Made by a program: the position numbers and the translations under genes. Below the pieces are notes generated by a model, which made no database searches, was not told the origin of the DNA, and worked only from the letters and a program-made list of their open reading frames with translations. This document shows, one piece after another, positions 43,707 through 53,882 of a stretch of DNA of 64,000 bases. The DNA is from Defluviitaleaceae bacterium (lineage in GTDB: Bacteria; Bacillota; Clostridia; Lachnospirales; WQUN01). The stretch spans positions 21,181-85,180 of the forward strand of contig WQVD01000007.1 of assembly GCA_009781755.1 (NCBI GenBank). Reading direction: 5' to 3'. The stretch's first letter is position 1; every line of letters begins with the position of its first letter.

Positions 43707-44031
43707 GGGCTAGGCCTAGTAGGGATGCGGCATTGCTACGCGCGTGAATATACAGCAATGCGTTGTCCCCCCTTCATACTAAGAGGCACGGGTGGTACGA
43801 GTGGTGCAGGTGATGCGCTTGGTGCATACAACCCACGCAGGGGACTATCGAGTGCTTTGTGTCGCAAGCGACACGCACCATTCAATTGGATGAGCGCAGT
43901 GGCGCGGCGGAGTGGACATACCGAAGTACATCTTCTTATCCGGCCATTCGGCGCGAAGTGCCTTTCGTTGATTGCGGGTGCAGTTTAGCTCGTGGATTTT
44001 GCCAAAACCTTCGGCATTTTCTTAGAATTTG
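43707..44031 (+). ncRNA. Candidate structured RNA / dispersed element, copy 2
   Basis: Homologous to 35028-35311. The first stem is GCATTGCT (43730-43737) with AGCAATGC (43754-43761) around the same CGCGCGTGAATATA loop, although the arm sequence differs from copy 1. The later stem CATTCGGCG/CGTTGATTG also keeps its pairing, with one mismatch. A copy-specific hairpin GTGTCGC-AAG-CGACAC is added at 43860-43874. An intrinsic terminator follows at 44063, consistent with a free RNA or with an attenuated leader of the giant surface-protein gene. Confidence 0.55.
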
Positions 44032-44062
44032 GCACAAAAATACCATTATATGGTATAACGAT

Positions 44063-44090
44063 CCAATACGGCCTTCGGGCCGTTTTTAAT
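44063..44090 (+). terminator. Terminator between the candidate RNA and the giant surface-protein gene
   Basis: ACGGCC-TTCG-GGCCGT with a UUCG-type tetraloop followed by TTTT. Just upstream is a dyad ACCAT-TAT-ATGGT (44042-44054). Confidence 0.8.
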
Positions 44091-44230
44091 TGGATAATTT
44101 CCCGGGGATAACATTTCAATAAAGGTTAACAATAGGAAACATTCAAAAGTTTAAACGATTTTATGTGCTATTCTGCGCTTGCACACCCTTGTGCAGCCAA
44201 TTTTATACAAAATCACCAAGGAGGTTACAG

Positions 44231-47200
44231 ATGAACAAAAATTGGTTGAAACATGCGCCTATGCAATTAATCCGGCGTATTTTGGCACTGTTTGTGGCAT
44301 TTACAATGCTATCCAGCAGTATCGCGCTTGCTAGTCCTATTTATGAAGCGGATTATGCAGCGGACGAACCGTATTACGTCGAATATGTGGACGAATCTTA
44401 TTATGATACGGAAGATGAAAACGAATCAAATGATTATCCGCAAGAGGATGAAATTGACAATATCGTAGAGGACGACGGTATCTACGACGCGTATTATGAG
44501 GCATCTTACTTAGAAGAAAACGACACTTACGACGAAGACAATGATTCGTATGACAACAACGACGACACCAACGAAGCCGAATATCCTTATGTCGACAACG
44601 ATGATGTCTACGACGAAAACGGCGTAACATACCCGGAAGACGATACCTACGAAGATTACGACGTATCCTACCCAGAAGATGACATCTATGATGAATACGA
44701 TGATGATTCCCAGACAAGTGATGATTACATCATTGAAGAAGTGAATACAGAAATCCCCATCGTTCAATTGGACGACGCCGGTTGGGTCATTATTTTTGAT
44801 CCCAACGGAGGAACCACGCCTGAAGGGCATGGGGAGCGATTGGCAGAAATCCCTGTTTGGGATGGTACGTTTCGATTGGGTCGAAACAACATGCCCAACC
44901 CACCCTCGCACCACAACGCAGTATTTATGGGTTGGTATACCGAACCGGTACTTGCACCCGGCACACCGCATACCTTTTTTGCCGGTGACGAAGCTGTGTC
45001 CGGCGCCCTTACCTTGTACGCGATATGGGGACACAATTTAGAATTTCGTTGCAATCAATTAAACCCACCCAGTAGCCTCAGCGCATTTGTTGAGCGCTTG
45101 GTCGTTATTGATGGATGGTCGGTACAACAAATGCGCACCATCCGGGGCAACATAAACTGGCCAACAAACCCGGAACGCCCCGGGTATGCATTTGCTTATT
45201 GGGCTGAAATTGTGGGTGGCGATATTGGAGACGAATATACCATTGACAGCCCCATCACCCGGTCAATCAACTTATTTGCTCAGTGGACAGAATTACCCTA
45301 TCACACCATAACCTTCCACCCGGAAGGCGGAACATTGAATCCGCATAGTCCGGAAGACATGCTATACCGTTTTGCTTATCACGGTACCACCTTGTGGCAC
45401 GGCAGCAACTTAGAACTTAACCATTCTATCGTGAACAATTGGCAGTTAGTGCCGCAATTAACCCCGCCACAAGCCGGCCTTACATTTGAAGGTTGGTGGA
45501 TTATGCCCGGCGGCTGGAACACACCTGGTAATGTGCGTTGGTTTGGCCCATCAGGTTGGTCCAATCACAACAGTTCCGACGCGCACCATTATCATGTATT
45601 GGAAGACATGGAAGTATTTGCGCATTGGGTAGTCAGGATTTCATTTGACAGAGGCCCGGGGTCTGTGGGAGGTCAAGATACGTTTCCGGCAGGTTTTTCC
45701 GGCGAATCGTCCTCTTTTGCTGCCATCCGCGACCTACCGTCGAGTGGGGGCACCATTGCCGAAGATGGCATGCGCATGGCTTGGCGGTCTTCTTTTGCAA
45801 GCGATGGGCCAAGAACCATGGCGATCCCATTCAATAATGCACCCGCCAACAACCCCACGCGTGTAGGCTTTACGTTTGCCGGTTGGTACAGTGCACGTAT
45901 TAATGACAATTATCCGCCAGGGCAAGTGCCGGATGGCGTTTGGCCTTTTGACCCCACTACGCAGCACGAAGTTAACGCCACTTATTTTGCACGTTGGATA
46001 CCCAATGAACCATTGCGTGTTACATTTTATCCGCAAGGCGGCGTATTCCATGGTGTGGACAACCCCACCGAACGCTGGGTTTCCCCTATTGTATTAGAAG
46101 GCCAGCAATTGAATGATAACCGCATTGCCCCCATACCAACAAAACCCGGACATCTTTTTGCCGGATGGTTTACCACACCGGAAGGCACCGGCGTAAACAT
46201 TACTGTAAGTACAGTGATTAATGAACCTATCACGGCATATGCAAGGTATGTACCCTATATACAAATGCGTTTTCATGCCAACTACAGCGGCAACAACACC
46301 ATCCTAACCCGCCGTGTACCCCTTGGGCTTAGCATGCAAAATATTGCTAATATTTGGAGTTCGGCCGCTGGAAGCATTTGGAACAATAGGGTGCTACCCC
46401 CCGATTTCCGGATTACCCATTCATGGTATTTTAACTTAACGGGCATAGGCCACACGCCGGAGTTCCAACGCCCCGGCTTCAGCTTGCAACATATGGGCTC
46501 CACACTCAATAGCAGCATGTCATCAGGAGACTGGGGGCTCATCGCTTGGAATACCCAACCCGATGCAAGCGGCTCATTATTCACACATCAAACCATTATT
46601 AGTGACCCCGGCAATGGCGTCATTGACGTGTATGCCCATTGGACAGTGAATATAACGCTGGACAGCAACCGTAGCACTTTTGTAGGCGATTTGACAAACA
46701 GCACGCAACGGCACTCCGTTTCAGAGGGTTTTTCTTTTAACACCCACCACTTGCACCCCAACCAGCAACAAGCGGCAGCGTTGGGAATGACGACCTTAGG
46801 ACGTTCTGTATTGCCCATGAATGAAAGTCAATGGTGGGATTTGCGTATGCCTGCACATGTTGACCCACCGCTTCAACTTATCGGTTGGTACAGCGCACGC
46901 ACGGTAGACCAGCCCGGTATTTGGCTTCACGAAACGACTACGATTACCGAACCGATGACTTTCTACGCCATTTGGGGTGGCAACAATGTTTTCCTCTCTG
47001 GCGCAGCACCGGTGGGTGCAGTACCCATCGAGCCTTATGCCATACCCGGTTTGCCGCTTAGACCCGGCGAACCCTTCGAATCGAGTGATTTACCACCGGA
47101 TCCTTCTTCCCCCGGACTCAAATTTGTGGGTTGGAATTTGAACCCACAAGGCACCGGCCGATGGATTGACCTAGGTTCTACAGACACCCTACCCCGACAA

Positions 47201-50200
47201 ATTTTTGCGGTATGGGATGTAAATCTATTGTTTGATGCCAACGGCGGCACCGTATGGATGCCTGCGCAAGGCCAATGGGTAACTCAAACCAGCATTGAAA
47301 CACGCGCAGGCGGCATGCTGGGGCAAGCAAGTATGCCCCTTAACCCGCAACGCACAGGCTGGGAATTCCATGGTTGGAACACCGATAGGCAAGGCCTGCT
47401 TAACGGTACTGGTTCATCATATAATGCGCAAACCGTCGTTACGACCTCGCGCAATACCGACTTAATGGGAATCATACAAAGCCAAAGCTCCATTTACGCA
47501 CAATGGGTTTCCCGTTTTGTTTTCGACTTAAATGGCGGCACAATGAATGGCAGCGATGACGAAGTAACGGTTTTAATTCCCGAAAGCGCTACCATTTCGA
47601 ACCATACCCCCACGCCCACCCCACCCAAGGGACATGAATTCAGCCATTGGGAAATCTGGGACGAATCTTCAGGCCAATATGTATATTTTGATATTAATCA
47701 ACCCAACACCGACAGCGGCCCCATTGTGTTGGTAGCTCGGTATACGCCACTCACCTTCAACGTAACCATCCAATACCGCGAAAACGGACAACCCGTAGGC
47801 ACCCCACGCACCATTCAAGTCGTGTTTGGCGAAGGCTCGCCCGTATCAAGCACGCATGCACCTTCAAGCGCCAACCATGTGTTTATTGGTTGGTCGGTGC
47901 ATCACTTGTATGGCGCATTTGCCAACGACGGCCAGCTTAGCACCTTATTTACCTTGCTACATGACGGCGACATCACCATTTATGCAGACTTTGTCGTGCC
48001 ATCGCCATGGCTGTTGTCCATCGAAAACTTCGTATTTAAATCCACGCTACCACAAGGCCAATCACCGGGCGGCATACTTTATTCCGGTGATGCATTAAAC
48101 CTTGCATCCGGCCAAGCAGAAAATTGGACATTCTTGGGCTGGACAACCGAAACGTATATGCTGGAAATAGGTATCCATATCGACAGCGTTACCTTGGCTC
48201 CGCCCCCCAACCTTATGCCGGACAATGACCTTACGGTTACGGCAGTGTGGGGTAGCCAAACCGGCATCATCGGCATACCCAACACTTACAACGTGCAAAT
48301 CGTTAACGTACCGGGCGGCTTATCTCATTTCGACCAAAATCCGGCCTCAGGCATGTTATTGCCCGTACCTGTTGGCACGTTGCTTACCTCGGTGTTAGAT
48401 GCAGGTACAGCCCGACGTTTGCCACCGCATTATCATAATTGGTTCCATCCTACCCCCTATGAATTTGTTGGATTTTCGCTTGATTGGGATGCGAACGAAT
48501 CTACCGGCACGCTTATGTCGGAAAACGCACGCATGCCCGACAATGACATTATCGTATACGCCATTTGGCGCCCCTACAGGCCGATAACCGTGGTGGATAT
48601 CTTTAATCCATCAACCAACAGTTATCCGTTAGATTTAACCGCCGAAGACCCCAACCAAAGTGATGAAGATCTATTCTTCGAAGACTGGCACATTGTTAAC
48701 CGCGATGCCCCTACTTGGTTTCCCGAAGGCACACGTCAATTTATCATAACGCCTCCGCCCGGCACGTATTTTAGCCAAGGACAAGTACCAATCATCAATC
48801 CGCCACCCGGTTATGTAATTGTTAGCAGTTACGTACAACATCATGGGAATCAAAACGAGCGACTCCCACTGTCTGTGCGCATTGCACCGGGTTTTAACGT
48901 CTATTTTGACCTTGACGGCGGTCATATCCCCGTACACGACAATATGACATGGGAAGTAATTGGCCAAGACACAGGCCCACTTGTACGCGGTTTGGCCAGC
49001 GGTACGTATACATGGTTCTGCTGTGTATATAATTGGAGTGAACCACAACGCGCAGGCTATTTATTTGATGGCTGGCGAGATGAAAACGGCATAGAATGGC
49101 GGCGCAGCACCGGACAAGATGGTGCATTGAGCAACAGCATGATCAGCCAAGAGCATGCAGGACACACATTTACAGCCTTGTGGCGTGTACCTTCAATTTT
49201 CCATGTAAGCACGGATGTTGTACCGCGCAACGGCGGCCGCATAAGTATTGTTGAATTGCTAGATCCCGATTATTTAAATTCGGATGCATGCGATAACTTG
49301 CAGGATTGCCCGTACTATATTCTCGGTGCTTACTTCTGTTTATGCATGTTCTATTCCATTGAACATGACGCAACAGGCACTGATGTAACGGAACGATCCT
49401 TCATTATCTTCCTGGCACATCCGCAAGAAGGTTTTGAATTTGAAGGAGCACGCATTGCTTTCTCGATGTTTGGCGACGACTTTGATGAGTTCTTTAGCTT
49501 TATGGAGTTAATTGATATGGGGCTCATCATGCCCATGAACGTCGGCTACCTGTTAATTATTTTCCCCGAAGGCACGATGAGCGATAGCCATGTGGTTGTC
49601 CACTTTGTACAAACACACATCATCATCGATGTTGAAAACGACCGCAACACAACCGTAAGCTTCCCGGAAAACGGAGAAGTAGATTACGAAATTACGGGCG
49701 ACGAACCAACAGATGAAGGCAATATTTACGTTACCTTCCCGCCTGGCACCAACCCCGAAGATATTGTCGTAAACTTGCCCAACAATAATTGGCAATACAC
49801 CATACCCCCCGTTGGCGATGGCGAATATGTAGTCGTAATCATCACCCCGCCCACCACCACCGCCCCACAAACAAAGTCTATCATCGTAAATAAAGTGTGG
49901 GATGTGGAAAACAGTACGGAAATACCCTCGCAAGTTTTTGTACAACTTCATAAAAACGGCACAGCCTACCGCGACCCGGTCATTTTGAACGCAGCCAACA
50001 ACTGGCGATTCGAATTTGCCGATTTGTATATTACCGGTTCGAGCAATGAAAGATTCGTTTCGCTTAGCAGCAACGTGTATACCATTACGATGACACCCGT
50101 ATCAGGCTTCACTTCCACGTACTACGACAGAATCGTAAGCGGCGTGCAAAACATCACTATAACCAGCACGGCGATACCCAACGGCTCCACTGCACCGCCG

Positions 50201-51073
50201 GCTGAAAACAGCTCCACTGCTCCACCATCGGAGAACAGCTCCACTGCTCCACCGGTCGAAAACGGCTCTACTGCTCCACCATCGGAAAACGGCTCCACTG
50301 CTCCACCGGCCGAGAATGGCTCTACTGCTCCACCATCGGAGAATGGCTCCACGGCTCCACCGGTCGAAAACGGCTCCACTGCACCGCCGGCCGAAAACGG
50401 CTCCACTGCACCGCCGTCAGAGAACGGCTCCACTGCACCGCCGTCAGAGAACGGCTCCACTGCTCCAACGGCCGAAAACGGCTCCACTGCACCGCCGTCA
50501 GAGAACGGCTCCACTGCTCCAACGGCCGAAAACGGCTCCACTGCTCCACCCGCTTATAACGGCTCCACTGCACCACCGTCGGAGAACGGCTCCACTACAC
50601 CACCATCGGAGAACGGCTCCAATGCACCACCGTCGGAGAACGGCTCCACTGCACCACCATCGGAGAACGGCTCCAATGCACCACCGTCGGAGAACGGCTC
50701 CACTGCACCACCCGCCGAAAACGGCTCCACTTCTCCACCCGTTGTTGACTCCACCCCATCTTCAACCCCCGCGCCCCCCAATCCTCCAGCAGGTAGTGAA
50801 TTGGTTTACTGGAACGGTTATTACATCGTAGTCGATGCCAATAACATTCCGCAGGGTGTTTGGCGGTTTGACGATGAAGCGGGTACATGGATATTCGACG
50901 TATCCATTCCGCAAGGATTTGCGCTTGAATTTGCGCAACCGATTGGATTAATGCCACAAACCGGCAATGTAACGTTTGCATCCACTTTTATAGCATGGCT
51001 ACACATCATGGGTGCGGCTATTGCAATCACCGCAACCGTCCTCATCACCAAACGCCGCAAGAAAAACATTTAA
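44231..51073 (+). CDS. Giant cell-wall-anchored protein with InlB-type repeats, Cna-B domain and MPQTG sorting signal
   Basis: 2280 residues from ATG 44231 (AAGGAGG upstream). Signal peptide 1-~34. Residues ~37-180 are almost wholly Asp/Glu/Tyr/Asn. From ~186 to ~1450, and again near 1555-1650, run many InlB B-type/Flg_new repeats (cues FDPNGG, FMGWYTEP, LYAIWG; FHPEGG, FEGWW; FDANGG, FHGWNTD). A Cna-B domain follows at ~1880-1980 (IIVNKVWDVENS), then 21 copies of a 9-residue repeat, the module LVYWNGYYIVVDANNIPQG, and a complete sortase signal: MPQTGN, hydrophobic helix, KRRKKN. Expected to be covalently attached to peptidoglycan; an adhesin or structural surface layer protein. Confidence 0.9.
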   Translation: MNKNWLKHAPMQLIRRILALFVAFTMLSSSIALASPIYEADYAADEPYYVEYVDESYYDTEDENESNDYPQEDEIDNIVEDDGIYDAYYEASYLEENDTYDEDNDSYDNNDDTNEAEYPYVDNDDVYDENGVTYPEDDTYEDYDVSYPEDDIYDEYDDDSQTSDDYIIEEVNTEIPIVQLDDAGWVIIFDPNGGTTPEGHGERLAEIPVWDGTFRLGRNNMPNPPSHHNAVFMGWYTEPVLAPGTPHTFFAGDEAVSGALTLYAIWGHNLEFRCNQLNPPSSLSAFVERLVVIDGWSVQQMRTIRGNINWPTNPERPGYAFAYWAEIVGGDIGDEYTIDSPITRSINLFAQWTELPYHTITFHPEGGTLNPHSPEDMLYRFAYHGTTLWHGSNLELNHSIVNNWQLVPQLTPPQAGLTFEGWWIMPGGWNTPGNVRWFGPSGWSNHNSSDAHHYHVLEDMEVFAHWVVRISFDRGPGSVGGQDTFPAGFSGESSSFAAIRDLPSSGGTIAEDGMRMAWRSSFASDGPRTMAIPFNNAPANNPTRVGFTFAGWYSARINDNYPPGQVPDGVWPFDPTTQHEVNATYFARWIPNEPLRVTFYPQGGVFHGVDNPTERWVSPIVLEGQQLNDNRIAPIPTKPGHLFAGWFTTPEGTGVNITVSTVINEPITAYARYVPYIQMRFHANYSGNNTILTRRVPLGLSMQNIANIWSSAAGSIWNNRVLPPDFRITHSWYFNLTGIGHTPEFQRPGFSLQHMGSTLNSSMSSGDWGLIAWNTQPDASGSLFTHQTIISDPGNGVIDVYAHWTVNITLDSNRSTFVGDLTNSTQRHSVSEGFSFNTHHLHPNQQQAAALGMTTLGRSVLPMNESQWWDLRMPAHVDPPLQLIGWYSARTVDQPGIWLHETTTITEPMTFYAIWGGNNVFLSGAAPVGAVPIEPYAIPGLPLRPGEPFESSDLPPDPSSPGLKFVGWNLNPQGTGRWIDLGSTDTLPRQIFAVWDVNLLFDANGGTVWMPAQGQWVTQTSIETRAGGMLGQASMPLNPQRTGWEFHGWNTDRQGLLNGTGSSYNAQTVVTTSRNTDLMGIIQSQSSIYAQWVSRFVFDLNGGTMNGSDDEVTVLIPESATISNHTPTPTPPKGHEFSHWEIWDESSGQYVYFDINQPNTDSGPIVLVARYTPLTFNVTIQYRENGQPVGTPRTIQVVFGEGSPVSSTHAPSSANHVFIGWSVHHLYGAFANDGQLSTLFTLLHDGDITIYADFVVPSPWLLSIENFVFKSTLPQGQSPGGILYSGDALNLASGQAENWTFLGWTTETYMLEIGIHIDSVTLAPPPNLMPDNDLTVTAVWGSQTGIIGIPNTYNVQIVNVPGGLSHFDQNPASGMLLPVPVGTLLTSVLDAGTARRLPPHYHNWFHPTPYEFVGFSLDWDANESTGTLMSENARMPDNDIIVYAIWRPYRPITVVDIFNPSTNSYPLDLTAEDPNQSDEDLFFEDWHIVNRDAPTWFPEGTRQFIITPPPGTYFSQGQVPIINPPPGYVIVSSYVQHHGNQNERLPLSVRIAPGFNVYFDLDGGHIPVHDNMTWEVIGQDTGPLVRGLASGTYTWFCCVYNWSEPQRAGYLFDGWRDENGIEWRRSTGQDGALSNSMISQEHAGHTFTALWRVPSIFHVSTDVVPRNGGRISIVELLDPDYLNSDACDNLQDCPYYILGAYFCLCMFYSIEHDATGTDVTERSFIIFLAHPQEGFEFEGARIAFSMFGDDFDEFFSFMELIDMGLIMPMNVGYLLIIFPEGTMSDSHVVVHFVQTHIIIDVENDRNTTVSFPENGEVDYEITGDEPTDEGNIYVTFPPGTNPEDIVVNLPNNNWQYTIPPVGDGEYVVVIITPPTTTAPQTKSIIVNKVWDVENSTEIPSQVFVQLHKNGTAYRDPVILNAANNWRFEFADLYITGSSNERFVSLSSNVYTITMTPVSGFTSTYYDRIVSGVQNITITSTAIPNGSTAPPAENSSTAPPSENSSTAPPVENGSTAPPSENGSTAPPAENGSTAPPSENGSTAPPVENGSTAPPAENGSTAPPSENGSTAPPSENGSTAPTAENGSTAPPSENGSTAPTAENGSTAPPAYNGSTAPPSENGSTTPPSENGSNAPPSENGSTAPPSENGSNAPPSENGSTAPPAENGSTSPPVVDSTPSSTPAPPNPPAGSELVYWNGYYIVVDANNIPQGVWRFDDEAGTWIFDVSIPQGFALEFAQPIGLMPQTGNVTFASTFIAWLHIMGAAIAITATVLITKRRKKNI
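50180..50746 (+). repeat. 27-bp tandem repeat, 21 units, coding for NGSTAPPxE
   Basis: Exactly 21 x 27 bases. Most units encode NGSTAPPSE, NGSTAPPAE or NGSTAPPVE, with variants NSSTAPP, NGSTAPTAE, NGSNAPPSE and NGSTTPPSE. It forms a stalk-like Pro/Thr/Ser spacer ahead of the wall anchor; unit number is likely to vary between strains. Confidence 0.95.
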
Positions 51074-51101
51074 CACGCGGCTTTATCGTTTGCAACAAGC
51101 C

Positions 51102-51143
51102 AAAATCCAGCTGGTGGCAAATTGCCACCAACTGGATTTTTTT
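51102..51143 (+). terminator. Palindromic element 5 acting as terminator of the giant surface-protein gene
   Basis: AAAATCCAGCTGGTGGCAA-A-TTGCCACCAACTGGATTTT (arms 19 with one mismatch) followed by more T residues. It contains the 27-bp core at 51108-51134 and is nearly identical to the terminator at 15934. Confidence 0.88.
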
Positions 51144-51180
51144 GCCCAATTAATTTTTGCAACATTGAATTGCAATGAAA

Positions 51181-51209
51181 TTGTAACAATGTACACCCCA
51201 TGTTATAAT
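51181..51209 (+). promoter_or_regulatory. Promoter of the transaldolase-transketolase operon
   Basis: TTGTAA (51181-51186), 17 bases, TATAAT (51204-51209), 35 bases upstream of the ATG at 51244. Confidence 0.7.
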
Positions 51210-51243
51210 CGCAAAAAATTCAAATTTGAGAAGGAGCATCCGC

Positions 51244-51888
51244 ATGAAACTCTTCATCGACACCGCCAATGTGGCGCACATTAAGGAAATTAACGATTGG
51301 GGGGTTATTTGTGGCGTAACCACCAACCCTTCGCTCATCGCCAAAGAAGGCCGCGACTTTGCCGAAGTCGTGCGCGAAATTACCACGCTGGTTGACGGGC
51401 CCATCAGTGCCGAAGTCATCGACACACAAGCCGACGGTATGCTTACCGAAGCCCGCGAGCTTGTCAAAATCCACAAAAACATCGTCATCAAAATCCCCAT
51501 GACCGCCGAAGGTCTGAAAGCAACCAAACAATTAACCGCCGAAGGCATCAAAACCAATGTAACGCTTATTTTTAACGCTACGCAAGCATTGTTGGCCGCG
51601 CGCGCGGGTGCTACGTATGTGAGCCCCTTCTTGGGTCGCTTGGACGATATCGGCATGGACGGCATGAACTTGATTGAAGAAATCACCGATATTTTTGACA
51701 CGCACGGCATCGAAACAGAAATCATTGCCGCCAGCATCCGTCATCCCATCCATGCGATTCAAGCCGCACGCTTGGGCGCACACATTGCCACCATTCCGTA
51801 TGCATGCTTCCACCAAATGCTGGCGCACCCACTGACCGATTCCGGCATTGAGCGCTTCCTCAAGGACTGGGAAGGGGTGGCAAAATGA
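51244..51888 (+). CDS. tal: Transaldolase (TalC / fructose-6-phosphate aldolase-like)
   Basis: 214 residues from ATG 51244 (GAAGGAG upstream). Sequence landmarks: [24 protein letters not shown], the Schiff-base lysine in [37 protein letters not shown] split over strands 6-7, and IIAASIRHP. Length and these motifs fit the short transaldolase/F6P aldolase group, with the operon context (transketolase next, ATGA overlap) favouring transaldolase in the non-oxidative pentose phosphate pathway. Confidence 0.93.
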   Translation: MKLFIDTANVAHIKEINDWGVICGVTTNPSLIAKEGRDFAEVVREITTLVDGPISAEVIDTQADGMLTEARELVKIHKNIVIKIPMTAEGLKATKQLTAEGIKTNVTLIFNATQALLAARAGATYVSPFLGRLDDIGMDGMNLIEEITDIFDTHGIETEIIAASIRHPIHAIQAARLGAHIATIPYACFHQMLAHPLTDSGIERFLKDWEGVAK

Positions 51889-53882
51889 GCCTCTTAAACC
51901 CCACTACCGTCAACACCCTGCGCTTTTTGGCTGTAGAAGCCGTACAAGCCGCCAACAGCGGCCACCCCGGCTTGCCCATGGGTGCCGCACCCATGGCCAC
52001 CGCGCTGTGGAGCAACATGAAACACAACCCCGCCAACCCCAATTGGCCAGACCGCGACCGTTTTGTCATGAGTGCGGGGCACGGCTCGGCACTGCTGTAT
52101 AGCTTGTTGCACGTGTTCGGCTACGACGTGTCGTTGGCAGATTTGAAAAACTTCCGCCAGCACAACGCCAAAACCGCAGGCCACCCGGAATACGGCCACA
52201 TACCCGGTATCGAAATTACCACCGGCCCGCTGGGGCAAGGCATCGCTAACGGCGTAGGTTTCGCTTGGGCGGAAAATTACTTGGCCGCCAAATTTAATAA
52301 AGCGGACATTAAAATTGTAGACCACTACACCTACGTGCTGTGCGGCGACGGCTGTCTGCAAGAAGGCGTAGCCGCTGAGGCCGTATCGCTGGCGGGTACG
52401 TTGGGCTTGGGCAAATTAATCGTGCTGTACGACTCCAACAAAATCACCATCGAAGGCTCTACCGACTTGGCATTCACGGAAAACGTACAAGCACGCTTTG
52501 TCGCTTCGGGCTGGGATGTATTGGAAGTAGCCAACGGCGACACCGACTTGGACGGCATCTTATCCGCCATCGAAAAAGCCAAATCTACCGACAAACCCAC
52601 TTTAATTGAAATCAAAACCACCATCGGCTACGGCTCGCCCAAGGCGGGCACCGCAGGCGTACATGGTTCCCCACTGGGTGCTGACGGCATCGCCGCTACC
52701 AAGGAAAAATTGGGCTGGGCACACGGCGAATTTACCGTACCCGCCGAAGTCACCGCCGCATCTACCGAATGGCAAAAAGTCGCCGCCGAAAATGAAACCA
52801 ATTGGTTAGCCACAATCACCGCTTACCAATCCAAATACCCCGCCGACTATGCCCAATGGCATGCCTGGCAAAACGATTCCTTGCCCGCCGGCCTCGCGGA
52901 TATCACGAAATTTTTCGCGGAGGAATTGGCCGACGACAAACCCTTGGCCACGCGCGTATCCAGCGAGCGCATCTTACAAAAACTAGCCGCAACCGTACCG
53001 CAACTCATCGGTGGTTCTGCCGACCTCGCCCCCTCCACCAACTCGTGGATGAAAGCACGTGGCGAAGGTTATTCCAAAACCAACCCAACCGGTTCCAACC
53101 TGCACTTCGGCATCCGCGAACACGCCATGACGGCCATTGCAAATGCCATGTACGCACACGGCGGTTTGCGCCCCTACGTAGCCGGGTTCTTCGTGTTCAG
53201 CGATTATATGAAGCCCGCCATGCGCCTTTCTGCGCTCATGGAATTACCCGTGGTGCACATCATGACGCACGACTCCATCGGCGTAGGCGAGGATGGCCCC
53301 ACCCATCAACCCGTCGAACAATTAGCCGCGTTGCGCTCCATCCCCGGCTTCCTGACCCTACGCCCCTGCGACACGGCAGAAACCGCCGCCGCTTGGGTCA
53401 TGGCGCTCACGCAAGAGAAGCCCTCCGCGCTGGTATTGTGCCGCCAACCCCTGCCGCAACTCGCAGGCACGGGTGAAGGCTTGTACAAAGGTGCCTATAT
53501 ATTGAAGGAAGCCACCAACCCTGCCACCGGCCAACCCGATGTATTACTCATCGCCAGCGGCTCGGAAGTGGAATTAATCCTCGCCGCACAAGCAAAATTG
53601 TTGGATGGCGCCATCCACGCACGCGTCATCTCCATGCCGTCGATGGAACTCTTCGACGCGCAACCCAACGCATATAAGGAAGAAATCCTGCCCAAAGCGG
53701 TACGCGCCCGATTGGCCGTGGAAGCCGCATCGCCCTTCGGCTGGCACAAATATGTAGGGCTGGACGGCGCGGTTGTGGGCATCAGCACCTTCGGTGCCAG
53801 CGCACCTGCGGGCAAGGTATTCGAAGAAAAAGGCTTCACCGTGGACAACGTGGTCGCACAAGCCAAAGGATTATTATCATGA
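51885..53882 (+). CDS. tkt: Transketolase
   Basis: 665 residues, full length. Thiamine diphosphate motif [18 protein letters not shown]...[11 protein letters not shown]-terminal substrate histidines ([23 protein letters not shown]), pyrimidine-domain [16 protein letters not shown] with the catalytic Glu nearby, and [19 protein letters not shown]. It transfers two-carbon ketol units between sugar phosphates. It overlaps transaldolase upstream and the aldo/keto reductase downstream by ATGA, so all three are made from one mRNA. Confidence 0.96.
   Translation: MSLLNPTTVNTLRFLAVEAVQAANSGHPGLPMGAAPMATALWSNMKHNPANPNWPDRDRFVMSAGHGSALLYSLLHVFGYDVSLADLKNFRQHNAKTAGHPEYGHIPGIEITTGPLGQGIANGVGFAWAENYLAAKFNKADIKIVDHYTYVLCGDGCLQEGVAAEAVSLAGTLGLGKLIVLYDSNKITIEGSTDLAFTENVQARFVASGWDVLEVANGDTDLDGILSAIEKAKSTDKPTLIEIKTTIGYGSPKAGTAGVHGSPLGADGIAATKEKLGWAHGEFTVPAEVTAASTEWQKVAAENETNWLATITAYQSKYPADYAQWHAWQNDSLPAGLADITKFFAEELADDKPLATRVSSERILQKLAATVPQLIGGSADLAPSTNSWMKARGEGYSKTNPTGSNLHFGIREHAMTAIANAMYAHGGLRPYVAGFFVFSDYMKPAMRLSALMELPVVHIMTHDSIGVGEDGPTHQPVEQLAALRSIPGFLTLRPCDTAETAAAWVMALTQEKPSALVLCRQPLPQLAGTGEGLYKGAYILKEATNPATGQPDVLLIASGSEVELILAAQAKLLDGAIHARVISMPSMELFDAQPNAYKEEILPKAVRARLAVEAASPFGWHKYVGLDGAVVGISTFGASAPAGKVFEEKGFTVDNVVAQAKGLLS

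Noticed and set aside
50180..50746. CRISPR-like regular repeats
   Set aside because: Units are directly adjacent with no spacers and encode a 9-residue protein repeat inside a wall protein gene.
50122..50831. Long open frames on both strands through the 27-bp repeats (including a minus-strand frame rich in EPFS)
   Set aside because: They are by-products of a 27-bp (multiple of three) repeat that lacks stops in several frames; no ribosome site and no recognisable domain.
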